Source of the DNA: Polynucleobacter sp. MWH-Svant-W18
GTDB taxonomy: Bacteria > Pseudomonadota > Gammaproteobacteria > Burkholderiales > Burkholderiaceae
Assembly: GCF_018687495.1 (NCBI RefSeq)
Contig: NZ_CP061293.1
Coordinates: 682,001-746,000, forward strand
Direction: 5' to 3'
Length of the DNA stretch: 64,000 bases
Within the stretch, counting starts at the first letter, position 1; each line of letters opens with the position of its first letter. The translations under genes and the position numbers were made by a program. Of this stretch, positions 37,785 to 44,958 are shown piece after piece. The notes under the pieces were generated by a model. That model saw only the letters and a program-made list of their open reading frames with translations, made no database searches and had not been told where the DNA came from.

Positions 37785-39026
37785 TTAGTTTTCAAAAGGA
37801 CGAGCCAACCACTCTCTACCTTTCAGCATTGCATTCCAGTACAGCCATGGCAGCACATCTTTTTTCAAGATCCATCCTAACTTCGTTGCTTTTAACGGAT
37901 TGATCAACCAAGGGAAAGTTGGCAAGAGCTTGCCGCCAAAACCAAATTCAGCAAGCACAATTTTTCCTCGCTCCACGGTAAGCGGGCAGGAGCCATAGCC
38001 ATCATATTTCAGTGGCATTGGCTGCTGATGTTTATGGGCAAGGAGATTTTCAGCAACGACTACCACTTGTTTTCTGGCTGCAGCAGCTGTTTTTGAATTT
38101 GGTGATGAGCAGCAGTCGCCAAGTGCAAAAATATTTGGGTAGCGTGTGTGCTGCAAGGTAAATTGATCGACCTCCACAAAACCAGTCGCATCTGCTATGG
38201 GGCTATCTTTGACGCAATCTTGCGGCCCCTGAGGGGGAACTACATGCAGCATATCAAATGATTTCTCAACCTGAGTCACATTGCCGTCGGCATCTTTGAC
38301 TGCAAAGATCGCCTTTTGATTTGGCCCATCTACAGAGATAAGGTTGCAGTTAAAGTTCAGAGTGGCATTATATTTTTGGACGTACTCCATTAAAGGTGGG
38401 ACGAAGTCGGCTACACCAAACAAAGCTCCGCCAGCATTATTCAGTTCCACTTCAATATTTTTTAACTTCCCTTGCTTTTCCCATTCATAGCAAGACAAAT
38501 ACATTGCTTTTTGGGGGGCGCCTGGGCATTTAATTGGCATAGGTGGCTGGGTAAAGATAGCTTTGCCAGACTTCATTTGTTTTACCAACTCCCATGTATA
38601 TGGAGAGTAGTCATAACTATAGTTTGAAGTGACACCATTTTTACCGATTGTCTCAGTCAACCCGGGAATTGCATCCCAATTGCTTTTAAGACCTGTCGCA
38701 ACTGCTAAATATTGGTATTGAATAGGCGATCCATTCGCTACCATGACTTCATTTGAATCGGGTTTAAAACCGGTGATCTTGTCTTGTATCCAAGTCACGC
38801 CAGAAGGAATCAGGTTTTTGGTTTTACGTTTGCTATCTCTCACATCAAACGCGCCACCACCAACTAAAGTCCATGATGGTTGATAGTAGTGTGCATCCGA
38901 GGGTTCAATAATGGCGATGCTTAGAGATTTATCACGACTTTTCAGGCTTGCCGCCAATCCTATCCCTGCTGCACCACCGCCTGCGATAAGCACGTCATAT
39001 TTTGTATTTTTTTGCTCTCTATTCAT
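37785..39026 (-). CDS. sqr: Sulfide:quinone oxidoreductase
   Basis: FAD enzyme oxidising sulfide and passing electrons to quinone, yielding persulfide or polysulfide. The 413 residues include the FAD motif VLIAGGGAAGIGLAASL, PSWTLVGGGAF, and YLAVATGLKSNWDAIPGL. The probable redox cysteines are Cys167 in PIKCPGAPQKAMYL and Cys305/Cys306 in ALGDCCSSPNSKTAAAARKQ. The PIKCxGAPQK and PxSKTAAA motifs point to the type II group that includes the mitochondrial enzyme. The C-terminus (LPWLYWNAMLKGREWLARPF) is probably the membrane-binding amphipathic part. It is divergent from a persulfide dioxygenase, the expected next enzyme. Confidence 0.9.
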   Translation of the reverse strand: MNREQKNTKYDVLIAGGGAAGIGLAASLKSRDKSLSIAIIEPSDAHYYQPSWTLVGGGAFDVRDSKRKTKNLIPSGVTWIQDKITGFKPDSNEVMVANGSPIQYQYLAVATGLKSNWDAIPGLTETIGKNGVTSNYSYDYSPYTWELVKQMKSGKAIFTQPPMPIKCPGAPQKAMYLSCYEWEKQGKLKNIEVELNNAGGALFGVADFVPPLMEYVQKYNATLNFNCNLISVDGPNQKAIFAVKDADGNVTQVEKSFDMLHVVPPQGPQDCVKDSPIADATGFVEVDQFTLQHTRYPNIFALGDCCSSPNSKTAAAARKQVVVVAENLLAHKHQQPMPLKYDGYGSCPLTVERGKIVLAEFGFGGKLLPTFPWLINPLKATKLGWILKKDVLPWLYWNAMLKGREWLARPFEN

Positions 39027-39050
39027 TTTTATCCACTTTCTTATTCAATG

Positions 39051-39097
39051 GTTATATAGCAATATTATCTATATAACTAAAAGTAATATCTATATAA
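39051..39097. promoter_or_regulatory. Candidate operator: three CTATATAA/TTATATAG half-sites between sqr and persulfide dioxygenase
   Basis: GTTATATAG (39051-39059) and CTATATAAC (39069-39077) form a perfect 9-bp inverted repeat with a 9-base spacer. An 11-bp direct repeat TATCTATATAA occurs at 39066-39076 and again at 39087-39097, exactly 21 bases (two helical turns) apart. The sites sit in the 146-base divergent promoter region. AT-rich palindromes are known operators of persulfide-sensing ArsR-family repressors such as BigR/SqrR; the actual regulator is not encoded in this window. Confidence 0.65.
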
Positions 39098-39172
39098 GGG
39101 TTAGTTATTAGTGTATTTTTACCAGCATTATTCAATAATTGCACTAAGAAATATTACTTAGGTGAGCAGAAG

Positions 39173-40033
39173 ATGAACCCCGTTGTAAAAGGATTTTTTG
39201 ATCCAGAGACTTGGACCGTAACTTACGTTGTTTATGAAAAAACAGGCTCTAGTTGCATCATCATTGATTCAGTTCTCAGTTATGACCCCAAGTCGGGTCG
39301 CACTCATACCAAGTTGGCCGATGAAGTCATTCAGTTTGTAGAGAAAAACCATCTCAAGACGGAGTGGATTCTTGAAACCCATGCGCATGCAGACCACATT
39401 ACTGCAGCACCTTACTTAAAATCAAAGCTCGGCGGCAAAGTAGCGATTGGTGATCACATATCAGCAGTGCAGGGCGTGTTCAAAGGCATTTTCAATCTCG
39501 AAAATTCATTTTCCACAGATGGTTCGCAATTTGACCATTTACTAAAGGATGGTGAAGAGATTCACTTTGGCGACCTTAGCTTAAAAGCACTGTTTGTACC
39601 CGGTCACACGCCTGCCTGCATGGCTTATCAAGTAGGAAATGCTGTGTTTGTGGGTGACACGATGTTTATGCCAGATGTTGGGACTGCGCGTTGTGACTTC
39701 CCTGGTGGTGATGCCCATGTTTTGTATCGGTCTATGAGGAAGATTTTGAGTCTTCCACCTGAGACACGATTATTCATGTGTCATGACTATCCGCCAAATG
39801 AAAGACCAGTTCAATACGAAACTACCGTTGCAGAACAAAGAAAGTCCAATATTCACATGCATGATGGAATCTCAGAAGAGCAGTTTATTGAGATGCGAAC
39901 CAAACGTGACGCAACTTTAGAGATGCCTGTACTCATTCTCCCGGCTATCCAAGTCAATATTCGGGCTGGTGAATTTCCACCTAAAGAAGCGAATGGAATG
40001 ACTTACCTCAAGATTCCAGTTAACGCTGTTTAA
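39173..40033 (+). CDS. Persulfide dioxygenase (ETHE1/Blh-type MBL-fold)
   Basis: Non-haem iron dioxygenase that oxidises glutathione persulfide to sulfite. The 286-residue metallo-beta-lactamase fold has the metal motif ETHAHADHITAA (His70, His72, Asp74, His75), FVPGHTPACMAY, FVGDTMFMPDVGTARCDFPG (typical of ETHE1-like dioxygenases) and LFMCHDYPPNERPVQ. AGGTGAG lies 9 bases before the ATG. It is divergent from sqr and upstream of soxC. Its length fits the Blh group without the DUF442 domain, which occurs as a separate gene at 50597. Confidence 0.88.
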   Translation: MNPVVKGFFDPETWTVTYVVYEKTGSSCIIIDSVLSYDPKSGRTHTKLADEVIQFVEKNHLKTEWILETHAHADHITAAPYLKSKLGGKVAIGDHISAVQGVFKGIFNLENSFSTDGSQFDHLLKDGEEIHFGDLSLKALFVPGHTPACMAYQVGNAVFVGDTMFMPDVGTARCDFPGGDAHVLYRSMRKILSLPPETRLFMCHDYPPNERPVQYETTVAEQRKSNIHMHDGISEEQFIEMRTKRDATLEMPVLILPAIQVNIRAGEFPPKEANGMTYLKIPVNAV

Positions 40034-40083
40034 AGAATTCCAGAACCGAATTTAGTGCTTATATTTACAGGAGTTTTTCCTTA

Positions 40084-41439
40084 ATGTCAGATCCAAAACG
40101 AAGAGGCCAAATTCAGCAGGCCCCTGAAAACTTTTTGTCTCAAGATTTAATTGCAGACCTCAATCAGAATGGCATGGATGACACTCGTCGTGGTTTCATG
40201 CGCAATGGATTTATGGCTGCTTTGGGAGGTGCGGTAGGTCTAGGCGCATCCATGAACGTGCTAGCGTCAGCAGAAGGTGATCCAGCAATTCTAGAGAAGC
40301 AGGTATGGCAAACCACGCTTGGTAAAAATGTTGCGACTATGCCATATGGGACTCCCTCAATTTACGAGGCTAATTTAATTCGTCGTGAGTCTCCTGGATT
40401 AACGAGAGTTTCTGCGGCATCAGTGGCATTTACCCCATTGCAGGGGCTATTCGGAATCATTACCCCAAACGGCTTGCATTTTGAACGGCAGCATCAGGGC
40501 TGGTACAACATTGATCCGGAAAAGCATCGTTTGATGGTCAACGGTTTGGTAAAACATAATCGCGTCTTTACCATGAATGATTTGATGCGTCTGCCGTCTG
40601 TCTCGCGCATTCTCTTTATTGAATGTGGGGCTAATACTGGTTTGGAGTGGGGTAACGTGGCTGTACCTACTGTGCAGTACACCCATGGCATGCTCTCATG
40701 TTGTGAATTTACTGGCGTGCCATTGGCTGCTCTCTTAGAGGAGTGTGGTGCTGATTTAAAGCAAGGTAAATATTTATTGGCAGAAGGTGGTGATGGTTCT
40801 GGTATGACTCGAACCATAAACTTAAGTGATGTATTGAATGAAGCAATCGTCGCCTGGGGTATGAATGGTGAAATGCTACGCCCTGAAAATGGCTTCCCTT
40901 TACGCCTTGTAGTTCCTGGTGTTCAGGGGGTAAGTTGGGTGAAGTGGTTGCGTCGCTTAGAGGTTGGAGATATGCCATATGCAACGAAAGATGAGGCGGT
41001 CCACTACAACGATCTCATGCCCGATGGTATGGCACGTCAGTACACCTCTATTCAAGAATGTAAATCAGTCATTACTACTCCTTCAGGTGGTCAGCAATTA
41101 CTCGATAAGGGGTTCTATAACGTCAGTGGTTTGGCATGGTCTGGAAGAGGCAAAGTCAAAAGAGTAGATGTATCTTTTGATGGTGGAAATAATTGGAAGA
41201 CAGCACGCCTAGAGACTCCAGTCTTAAGTAAGGCCCTTACTCGTTTCAATATTGATTGGGTGTGGGATGGCTCCCCTGCAATTTTGCAATCTCGCGCGAT
41301 TGACGATACTGGCTATGTTCAGCCATCCATCAAATTATTAAGAGATGTCCGTGGAACTCGCTCGATCTATCACAATAATGCTATTCAATCATGGAAGGTT
41401 GGCACTAATGGGGAGGTTAGCAATGTTCAAGTTGGCTAA
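40084..41439 (+). CDS. soxC: Sulfane dehydrogenase molybdopterin subunit SoxC
   Basis: Periplasmic molybdenum subunit of sulfane dehydrogenase SoxCD, which oxidises the sulfane sulfur bound to SoxY by six electrons. The 451-residue protein has a Tat signal (TRRGFM at residues 34-39, then a hydrophobic stretch). It has the Moco-ligand cysteine Cys181 in LFIECGANTGLEWGN, LRLVVPGVQGVSWVKWLRRL, and a C-terminal dimerisation domain with RVDVSFDGGNNWKTARL. AGGAG precedes the ATG by 9 bases. soxD starts inside its last 17 bases. Confidence 0.95.
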   Translation: MSDPKRRGQIQQAPENFLSQDLIADLNQNGMDDTRRGFMRNGFMAALGGAVGLGASMNVLASAEGDPAILEKQVWQTTLGKNVATMPYGTPSIYEANLIRRESPGLTRVSAASVAFTPLQGLFGIITPNGLHFERQHQGWYNIDPEKHRLMVNGLVKHNRVFTMNDLMRLPSVSRILFIECGANTGLEWGNVAVPTVQYTHGMLSCCEFTGVPLAALLEECGADLKQGKYLLAEGGDGSGMTRTINLSDVLNEAIVAWGMNGEMLRPENGFPLRLVVPGVQGVSWVKWLRRLEVGDMPYATKDEAVHYNDLMPDGMARQYTSIQECKSVITTPSGGQQLLDKGFYNVSGLAWSGRGKVKRVDVSFDGGNNWKTARLETPVLSKALTRFNIDWVWDGSPAILQSRAIDDTGYVQPSIKLLRDVRGTRSIYHNNAIQSWKVGTNGEVSNVQVG

Positions 41440-42505
41440 ATTTGCAAAATCTACTCTGTTTGTTGCAACAACGTGTTTTGTGATTGGCTCTGCAGTTGCC
41501 CAGAATTCTAGTACACGTTTTCCTGGCATTGGTAGGGTCGCTACACCAGCAGAAGTTGCTGCTTGGGATATTGATGTTCGACCAGACTTCAAGGGGCTTC
41601 CAAAGGGTTCTGGCTCAGTAGAGCAAGGGCAGAAGCTTTGGGAATCTAAGTGCTCTGTTTGTCACGGAACTTTCGGTGAGTCTAATGAAATCTTTACGCC
41701 CATTATTGGTGGGACAAGCGCAGATGATATTAAGACGGGTAGGGTAGCCTCACTATCCGATAGAAAGCAGCCTCAAAGAACAACCATCATGAAGGTGGCT
41801 ACTGTTTCCTCGTTATGGGATTACATTTATCGAGCCATGCCGTGGAATGCACCACGCTCATTAACACCAGACGATACCTTTGCCTTAGTGGCATATCTTC
41901 TCAGTATGGCTGAAGTTGTTCCCGATGACTTTGTGCTGAGCAATACCAACATTGCTGAAGTCCAAAAACGGATGCCTAACCGCAATGGCATGACTTTAAA
42001 ACACGGGATGTGGAATTCAAAAGGCACTCCTGATGTTCATGCAACTGCATGTATGCATAACTGCGTGCAATTTGTGCAAATTGGTTCTGAGTTACCTGAT
42101 TACGCAAGAAATGCTCATGGAAATATTGCTGAGCAGAATCGTCAATATGGCCCATTTCGTGGCTCCGACTCCACTAAACCACCTTTGGCAAAGTTACCTG
42201 GAGCTGCAGGCGAAGGTTTGGCACATGCGTCTGAGACACATGCAATTAGCAAGGGCCCCGCAGCATTGTTTAAAAGCGAGAACTGTACCGCCTGTCATGC
42301 GATGAACAGCAAGTTAGTTGGTCCTTCTGTTGCCGATATCGCTTCTAAGTATCAAGGTCAGAGCGGAGCTTTAGACAAGTTAATGGCTAAGGTGAAGAAT
42401 GGCGGCTCTGGGGTTTGGGGTGCCATTCCGATGCCTCCACAGGCTCAATTATCGGAAGAGGATCGCAAGACATTGGTTACTTGGGTGCTGTCTGGAGGGA
42501 AATAG
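41423..42505 (+). CDS. soxD: Sulfane dehydrogenase diheme cytochrome subunit SoxD
   Basis: Electron-accepting cytochrome of SoxCD, 360 residues. It has a signal peptide (to about residue 26), a first haem motif CSVCH at residues 77-81 and a second CTACH at 288-292, with MPPQAQLSEEDRKTLVTWVL providing the methionine region of the second domain. The region between has CMHNCVQF, a possible extra disulfide. The ATG at 41423 has GGAGG 7 bases upstream and overlaps soxC. A diheme SoxD matches the Paracoccus-type enzyme. Confidence 0.94.
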   Translation: MFKLAKFAKSTLFVATTCFVIGSAVAQNSSTRFPGIGRVATPAEVAAWDIDVRPDFKGLPKGSGSVEQGQKLWESKCSVCHGTFGESNEIFTPIIGGTSADDIKTGRVASLSDRKQPQRTTIMKVATVSSLWDYIYRAMPWNAPRSLTPDDTFALVAYLLSMAEVVPDDFVLSNTNIAEVQKRMPNRNGMTLKHGMWNSKGTPDVHATACMHNCVQFVQIGSELPDYARNAHGNIAEQNRQYGPFRGSDSTKPPLAKLPGAAGEGLAHASETHAISKGPAALFKSENCTACHAMNSKLVGPSVADIASKYQGQSGALDKLMAKVKNGGSGVWGAIPMPPQAQLSEEDRKTLVTWVLSGGK

Positions 42506-42582
42506 GACATACCCTAGCAACAACTAGAATGATTGACTAGAAAGTAATATATTCACGTAGAGAGCTTAATAAAGGAGTTTTT

Positions 42583-43035
42583 ATGAATCAGCAGCGACGC
42601 AGTGTATTGAAGTATTCAGCCGTATTTGGCTTGATGGCTTCTGCAGGCCTTATTAGTTTGGCGCAAGCACAAGAGTGGAATAAAGCCGCTTTTGAAGGCA
42701 AGGGCTTAGATGATGTTTTCAAAATTTTAGGCGCTGGCAGTCCCGACAAATCAGCAGCCATTACCTTGAACGCTCCTGATATTGCAGAAAACGGTGCAGT
42801 TGTTCCGGTTGGCATTACAACTACGCTCAAAGCTGATCAAATGGCAATCTTGGTTGAAAAGAACCCGAGTGCCTTGGCTGCTCAATTTTTTATCCCTGCC
42901 GGAACTGAGTCCTTTGTGACGACCCGTATCAAGATGGGTCAAACCTCTAACGTCTATGCATTGGTAAAGGCAGATGGCAAGTGGAGTATGGCCGTCAAAG
43001 AAGTAAAGGTAACTCTCGGCGGTTGTGGCGGTTAA
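42583..43035 (+). CDS. soxY: Sulfur carrier protein SoxY
   Basis: Periplasmic carrier to which thiosulfate is covalently attached. The 150-residue precursor has an N-terminal signal with QQRRSVLKYSAVFGLMASAG, a twin-arginine-like start. It ends in the invariant C-terminal GGCGG, whose Cys148 holds the sulfur chain. AGGAG lies 6 bases before the ATG. A 77-base gap after soxD may hold an extra promoter. Confidence 0.96.
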   Translation: MNQQRRSVLKYSAVFGLMASAGLISLAQAQEWNKAAFEGKGLDDVFKILGAGSPDKSAAITLNAPDIAENGAVVPVGITTTLKADQMAILVEKNPSALAAQFFIPAGTESFVTTRIKMGQTSNVYALVKADGKWSMAVKEVKVTLGGCGG

Positions 43036-43089
43036 GCACGTAAGAGCCCAGCGAAACATTTAACTAATTACTAATTACAAGAGGAACAT

Positions 43090-43398
43090 ATGTCTGATCC
43101 AATGCGCGTTAGAGCAGCCGAGAACGGTGGAATTGTGGATGTAAAAATTTTAATGAAACATGACATGGAGTCAGGTCAGCGCAAAGATGCGGCCGGAAAA
43201 GTCATCCCTGCATGGCATATCACTACCATTAATGTGAAAGCAAATGGTAAAGATGTATTGAATGGCCAATTTGGTCCAGCTGTTTCCAAAGACCCATTTT
43301 TGAACTTTAAGTACAAGGGCGCTAAGGGCGACAAGATTGTTGTGAATTGGGTGGACAACAAGGGTGATAAGCGTACTGATGAGGCAACTGCTTCATAA
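43090..43398 (+). CDS. soxZ: Sulfur oxidation protein SoxZ
   Basis: Partner of SoxY, forming the SoxYZ carrier. The 102-residue protein lacks its own signal and is probably exported with SoxY. It has the immunoglobulin-like strand pattern of the family, with VKILMKHDMESGQRKDAAGK, FGPAVSKDPFLNFKYKGAKG and the terminal VNWVDNKGDKRTDEA. AGAGGA lies 6 bases before the ATG. Confidence 0.96.
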   Translation: MSDPMRVRAAENGGIVDVKILMKHDMESGQRKDAAGKVIPAWHITTINVKANGKDVLNGQFGPAVSKDPFLNFKYKGAKGDKIVVNWVDNKGDKRTDEATAS

Positions 43399-43442
43399 GC
43401 AATACATCTTTAAGTGCCTTCATTGTTCTGAAAGGGTTACAA

Positions 43443-44255
43443 ATGCAGCGTAAATTCACCTTGGGCTTGACCTTAGGAATACTGGCGGCCAGCATGTCGC
43501 TTTCATCTTTGGTCTTTGCGCAAACGGCAACGGATGAAATCGCAAAATATCGCGAAATGATTGCTGATGGAAATCCATCCGAGCTTTATGAGGCGGCAGG
43601 TGAAGATTTATGGAAAACACCTGCTGGCCCAAAGAATGCCACACTGGAGAAGTGTGACCTAGGTCTTGGGCCAGGGGTTGTTAAGGCTGCAGCGGCACAG
43701 TTGCCACGCTACTTTAAAGATACAAATAAGGTCCAAGATCTTGAGTCTCGCCTCATGACCTGTATGCAGAAGCTCCAAGGACGCAACCCTCAGGAAATGG
43801 TGGGCGCTCCCTTTCAAAAAGGGCCAAAGAAAGATATGGAGGCTATTGTTGCTTACGTGGTGACCTTATCTAAGGGTGACAAAATTAAAGTTAGCACCAA
43901 TCACCCTAAAGAAAAAGAAATGTACGAACTTGGTAAGCGTGCATTCTATTTCCAAGGTGGCCCAATGGATTTTTCTTGTGCTTCGTGTCATGGCGAAGAT
44001 GGCAAGCGGATTCGTTTGCAGGATCTACCTAATCTAACAACTCAGAAGGGTGCTGCATTAGGTTGGGGTTACTGGCCGGCCTATCGTGTTTCCAGCGGTC
44101 AATTTTGGACGATGCAACAACGTTTAAATGATTGTTATCGCCAACAACGCTTCCCATTTCCTATTTACGCATCTGATCTCTCCATAGCGCTATCCATGTA
44201 TATGGCTAAGAATGCCAATGGTGGCACTGTTGAGACACCTGGTTTGAAGCGCTAA
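43443..44255 (+). CDS. soxA: L-cysteine S-thiosulfotransferase subunit SoxA (monoheme type)
   Basis: Catalytic subunit of SoxAX, which couples thiosulfate to SoxY. The 270-residue precursor has a signal peptide (cut after about VFA, residue 26) and one haem motif CASCH at residues 179-183. It has the active-site cysteine ligand Cys231 in LNDCYRQQRFPFP. The N-terminal domain has Cys71 and Cys107, which likely form a disulfide in place of the second haem of diheme SoxA. It is 44 bases after soxZ. Confidence 0.95.
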   Translation: MQRKFTLGLTLGILAASMSLSSLVFAQTATDEIAKYREMIADGNPSELYEAAGEDLWKTPAGPKNATLEKCDLGLGPGVVKAAAAQLPRYFKDTNKVQDLESRLMTCMQKLQGRNPQEMVGAPFQKGPKKDMEAIVAYVVTLSKGDKIKVSTNHPKEKEMYELGKRAFYFQGGPMDFSCASCHGEDGKRIRLQDLPNLTTQKGAALGWGYWPAYRVSSGQFWTMQQRLNDCYRQQRFPFPIYASDLSIALSMYMAKNANGGTVETPGLKR

Positions 44256-44274
44256 CGGACGAGAGATAGAGAAA

Positions 44275-44913
44275 ATGAAAATAATGAATATCAAATCCCT
44301 CCTAGTTATCGGCGTTTTTGCCTTGGTTTCAGTTGCAACTCAGAGCTCTGTATTTGCTCAACAAGCCAACGATCCTAAATTCAATAAGATGATGAAGGAT
44401 GGTTTTAGAGCGGAGGGTATAGCTGGATTAGATCGCATTCAACAGGACGAGACGCAAAAGTTTTGTTCTGACCCTGTCTTTGCAGGTAGCGTAAAAGGTC
44501 AAGCAATGCGTGAAAAGATTCAGAAGATCAACATGGATAGTATCAAACAGCCTTCTGATGGAAAATACATCGGCGACTGGAAGAAGGGTGAAGCGATTGC
44601 TCAAAGTGGTCGCGGTGCTACGTGGACAGATAAGGCCGATACTCCAATCGGAGGTGGTTGTTATAACTGTCATCAAATCGATAAGAAAGAGATCTCTTAT
44701 GGAACGATTGGACCAACCCTGTGGAATTATGGAAAGTTACGTGGTAATTCACAGGAATTAATTGTGTATACCTGGAACCGTATTAATAACTCCAAGGCTT
44801 ATAACGCTTGTAGCAATATGCCTCGATTTGCACACTTTAAGCTCTTAAATGAACAGCAAATTCAAGATTTGATGGCGTTGCTGCTGGATCCAGCTTCACC
44901 GGTAAATCAATAA
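44275..44913 (+). CDS. soxX: L-cysteine S-thiosulfotransferase subunit SoxX
   Basis: Monoheme cytochrome subunit of SoxAX, 212 residues. A signal peptide (to about residue 28) is followed by an extended N-terminal helical part and a C-terminal cytochrome c domain with CYNCH at 129-133, ISYGTIGPTLWNYGKLRG and a likely distal methionine in SNMPRFAHFKLL. It belongs to the longer SoxX form. A hairpin separates it from soxB. Confidence 0.95.
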   Translation: MKIMNIKSLLVIGVFALVSVATQSSVFAQQANDPKFNKMMKDGFRAEGIAGLDRIQQDETQKFCSDPVFAGSVKGQAMREKIQKINMDSIKQPSDGKYIGDWKKGEAIAQSGRGATWTDKADTPIGGGCYNCHQIDKKEISYGTIGPTLWNYGKLRGNSQELIVYTWNRINNSKAYNACSNMPRFAHFKLLNEQQIQDLMALLLDPASPVNQ

Positions 44914-44921
44914 ATATGAAC

Positions 44922-44943
44922 AACAGGCCGACAGGCCTGTTTT
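44922..44943 (+). terminator. Hairpin with short U-run between soxX and soxB (weak terminator or attenuator)
   Basis: AACAGGCC (44922-44929) pairs with GGCCTGTT (44934-44941) around the loop GACA, followed by two more T (four T in a row, 44940-44943). It lies 8 bases after the soxX stop and 15 bases before soxB. The short U-run suggests partial termination, which would lower soxB relative to soxAX. Confidence 0.6.
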
Positions 44944-44958
44944 CACAAAGGGAATCTT

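Noticed and set aside
42514..42540. Three CTAG tetranucleotides before soxY as an operator
   Set aside because: Spacing is irregular (10 and 13 bases) and the unit is only 4 bases; not enough to claim a site.
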